Positions 60,959-64,000 of a stretch of DNA of 64,000 bases are shown here, in pieces. Under the pieces are notes generated by a model. That model made no database searches, had not been told where the DNA came from, and saw only the letters and a list, made by a program, of their open reading frames with translations. Source of the stretch: Helicoverpa zea (taxonomy: Eukaryota > Arthropoda > Insecta > Lepidoptera > Noctuidae); the NCBI RefSeq assembly GCF_022581195.2, contig NC_061465.1, forward strand, positions 5,086,501 through 5,150,500, in the 5' to 3' direction. The position numbers and the translations under genes are program-made. Each line of letters begins with the position of its first letter. Position 1 is the stretch's first letter.

Positions 60959-62640
60959 AACTAGGTACTCTTTTGTACTGAAACATTGAGTAGGGTTAGC
61001 CCACAACCCTAGTGAAATAATTATTAGTCCGACTGGATTTTGCCTTCCTGTGTTAAGAGGTTTTTTGGGAGCAACTCATGTTTTGACTCGCGGCTAATAG
61101 AAAATTAATGGGCGGTGATGCGGGAAGGACTTGTACATTATTTTGGTTTTAGGGTAATTAGGTATAGATTCAAAAGTTTGAAAAGTGGTATATGGTTTTA
61201 GTTAGAGACTTGAAAAAAAAAATAATAAAACAAGCATTAATAATAGTACCACCTATGCAAGAATGAAAAAAGGATCGTTATATTTCGAAAGTTGCTTAAC
61301 GATGAGCTTCTGTTCATGCACCTCCGAAACCGCGAAACCCAGATGTCCAACCACACAAGCCTAAACGACCTCATTAGATCCCAATGACCTTGTTACAGCA
61401 CAGAAAATAAAGGGCCGCACTTATACCGCAAGGACAAGGCGACTTTGATCTAAATTAATCAAAGACGAATTACGTGGGAAGCCCAACGCTGAGTTATTAC
61501 CGCGGAGGCGAATCAATCACTCGGGGAATGACGAAACAAATGCTGAAATCTCTTTTCGGTCGGACAATGGCGAGATGGACGGTTGGCCCGGAGTTTTATG
61601 GAAATAAAGATTTTATTTATGTGCTTTTGCCCGTGTTAGACGATGTATCTTTTATTGTCATGGTATCTTGGCTCGGGTGTAAGGATACATTATGATGACG
61701 TCTTCAAAAAAAAAGTAGGTAATAAAGAATAGACATTTCTGCCAATAAACTGCTGAAATTGGTAACTTGGTTGAGTTGCAAACCTGCTTATGAAAACCTG
61801 TACTTTTGTTTCAACAAAACCCCCCTGTCGATTTCATTCAAGCACTGTATTCAGCTATTAATTAAATCATTAAGTATATTATCAAGGTACAATAAACAGT
61901 TCTACACAATAGTTGGAGCGTAAACTTTGGTTTATATCTCATGGGCTAGTCAGCTTGACGTGATTAATCCCGGCCGCTATCATGACCTTCCGGCTCAATC
62001 TTGTTCAATCTGATCTTCAATATCCTTCGTAGATGGTCAGTTAGATTTAGTTCTCTCCTTGGATATCTTACGTCATTATTTTACATCATTACAGAAATTG
62101 TCTGGGTTCTTTGGAGAATTTAGCAGAATTTAAATTTAAATGAGCATAGTTTTAAATAGACATTGCATTAGTTGATAAACGAGCAAATCTAATAACTATA
62201 AACCCTTTAAGAAGTATACATATATGTCTAACGAAATTCAGGTGCAAGGAAAAAAGAAAGGATAACAGATATTTTTCTTAAGACCATTTTTATTCGACAC
62301 GATACAAGATTGTCCTAAAATCTTGTAACTCTGTCGTCTAACAGCACTAATTAGGCCAGAAGCCTAATTTAAAACTGGCAATGATAAGAATTAACCTATA
62401 TTTCGAAATAAGAAACTTGGGTCGTCTTTATCCATTAAAACATCCCCATCGTGTCATCTTAATTGCCTTAATATTAACAAATAATGAAGGTAATAAATCA
62501 GTTTAAGTCTCGGCTCGTCCATAATAAGAGTAAATATTGCTTGTCTCAAACTTTCGTTTTTGATTAATGAGGTTTCATTTGATTTATTTGGCTACAATGT
62601 GCCAGTATTAATAAAGAAGTAGTCGTAAGTAGCATAATAT
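60959..62640. other. no exon seen
   Basis: AT-rich, presumably intron or intergenic. The 73-codon frame at 61474-61695 is unrecognised. Confidence 0.45.
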
Positions 62641-64000
62641 TTTTTTTTTCATAATGATAGTGTAACCGTTCCAAGACAACCCTAGGCTGTAAAAATTTTC
62701 GTTTTTCCTAACATATATAAATACCGCAGGCTTCCCCCGAAGGGGAAGAGGTTGCGCCCCGCCGTCCGCGCAACCCTGTAGAGCTCGTCACCTTACTGGA
62801 CGCTCTTCCACCTTAGAGGACCATGCATTAACTTTACTTTTAGTCTCGCCTGATAAAAACTAGGGACAGGGGTAGACGGGACGTCAGCAAATCAAATCAA
62901 ACTTAACATGCAGGGTACAAATTGAATTACAGATACTAGTAGAGAGTGAGAGGAGTAGCAACCCTACCTAACATAAAATATACATAACGCTTGCGTACAA
63001 CAATGTATGTTTCAATCTACACTTTAAAACTACAATCCCCGATTAGTGACATGGGCTACCACAGGGCAGTTGGCATGTCGTACGTGTGCCGCCAGGACTA
63101 ACACAGAAGATTCTAGCGGTCACGTTCCCTATGTTCTAAATGTCTTACCCAATCCTAAGGCAGGGTACTACGAAGTACAACTGCCATTGGGCAAGACAGT
63201 CTCCAGCCATGCTGGGCGCGTGCTCATATTAAGCCCCATCGCGAGCCTATTCACCCTTTACTGGTATATACAAATCTAACGCAAGCGCAGTGTCTCGTCG
63301 GTCGGTGGCAACTTTCCTTAGAAGCGCTATTGGTATACACCGAAGTGGTATTTCGTCACTTCCTCTTCCTTTAATCTGCCCCGTTCTTGACAGGCATCGG
63401 CAAATCCCCAAACCTAGCCTGTCCAGTATGCGTGTCTTGCCATCTACCACCTTAATATCCAATATGGGCCCTAAGGTATGGTGGCAGCTGACGCGACACG
63501 ATCTCTAGCTTCCCTCGGGACGGGTCTATCGTTCAGTTTTAGGTTGGTTGGTGAAGCCTACCCCCGCTCCCTGGAAGAGTGCGTACAACAAATGCAAGAC
63601 AAGGCCAGCTGCCGGTTTGTCAGTCCATGAGAAGTAGCTTTAACTAGCGTTTGGTTCATTTGAATCCCGGTACAAGATAAAGTATAGTTATCAATAGCAC
63701 ATGGCATACGGCTAGTGCCGTATAGTAAATATGTATATTGCGATCTGTCAATGCGGTTCTGCCTTCTAAATGTGTATTCGATATGATAGTAGTCATGCTC
63801 TAGTCCACGGCAATGTTGTGGGTGTGTAGGTGTATTATTAATGCAAGTGTAGTAGAAGGCCTTCTCCGCCTCCCTATAACCAAACGCATGTCAGAGGTAC
63901 CTCAATGTAGTCAAGAGAGAATATGCCAGACAGATACATATATTTAGAAGCGCAATACATAAATCAAAGCTCAGTATTCTTACGCTTACGCCAGTGCACA
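62641..64000. other. GC-richer repeat-like segment, class unknown
   Basis: Composition changes at about 62720. Blocks such as GCTTCCCCCGAAGGGGAAG (a perfect palindrome core), GCGCCCCGCCGTCCGCGCAA and CAGCCATGCTGGGCGCG look like interior or 3' untranslated sequence of a retroelement. Short frames on both strands (63046-63279 plus, 63247-63462 minus) have no reverse transcriptase, integrase or capsid motif. It runs off the window end, so boundaries are unknown. Confidence 0.3.

Noticed and set aside
1..64000. prokaryotic operon, CRISPR array or phage region
   Set aside because: No dense gene packing, no Shine-Dalgarno-spaced genes and no spacer-repeat array. The repeats found are eukaryotic transposons.

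Overview
The window is animal nuclear DNA, almost certainly from a lepidopteran insect (moth or butterfly). It is AT-rich and sparse in genes. Open frames are broken by introns with GT..AG borders. The dispersed repeats are of types I know from Lepidoptera: tRNA-derived SINEs with A and B boxes, RTE-like non-LTR fragments, PIF/Harbinger and TA-target MITEs, and a Helitron ending in CTAG. No bacterial or phage organisation, rRNA, true tRNA gene or CRISPR array was seen. Most of the listed ORFs of 60-140 codons look like chance frames.

Layout. Positions 1-1.15 kb hold four clean exons of a PIF/Harbinger (HARBI1-like) transposase, whose last part is missing. Positions 1.2-2.3 kb hold the 3' end of a non-LTR retrotransposon on the minus strand. 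Positions 2.3-43.6 kb have no convincing host gene. They carry a TE mosaic (6.4-7.9 kb), three kinds of tRNA-derived SINE (14.3, 14.7 and its sister at 35.7, 33.7 kb), several MITEs (16.5, 18.2, 28.9, 29.4, 32.6 kb) and retrotransposon fossils (28.3, 30.0 kb).

Positions 43.67-53.61 kb hold the one clear host gene, on the plus strand. Exon A (43666-43877) and exon B (44000-45385) encode a long disordered protein full of R-R-D-S / R-R-Q-S motifs. Exon C (53521-53609) encodes the middle of a LIM zinc-binding domain. The A/B and B/C junctions match in phase. A CpG-rich block at 45.6-46.25 kb, followed by an ATG|GTAAGT splice donor, looks like an alternative internal promoter. The gene continues beyond the window.

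The most striking structure is a pair of apparently near-identical, non-autonomous Helitrons of about 2.55 kb in opposite orientation (47420-49971 plus, 58171-60788 minus). They flank the LIM exon. Both have TC...CTAG ends, a 3' hairpin and an A|T target, and they differ in length only by a 66-bp tandem duplication of the 5' end in the right copy. A Harbinger-type hairpin MITE sits about 30 nt after the LIM exon's donor. Transcripts of this gene should therefore contain very long self-complementary intron arms around one small exon.

Positions 60.9-64 kb are mostly unassigned, ending in a GC-richer segment that looks like degenerate repeat sequence.
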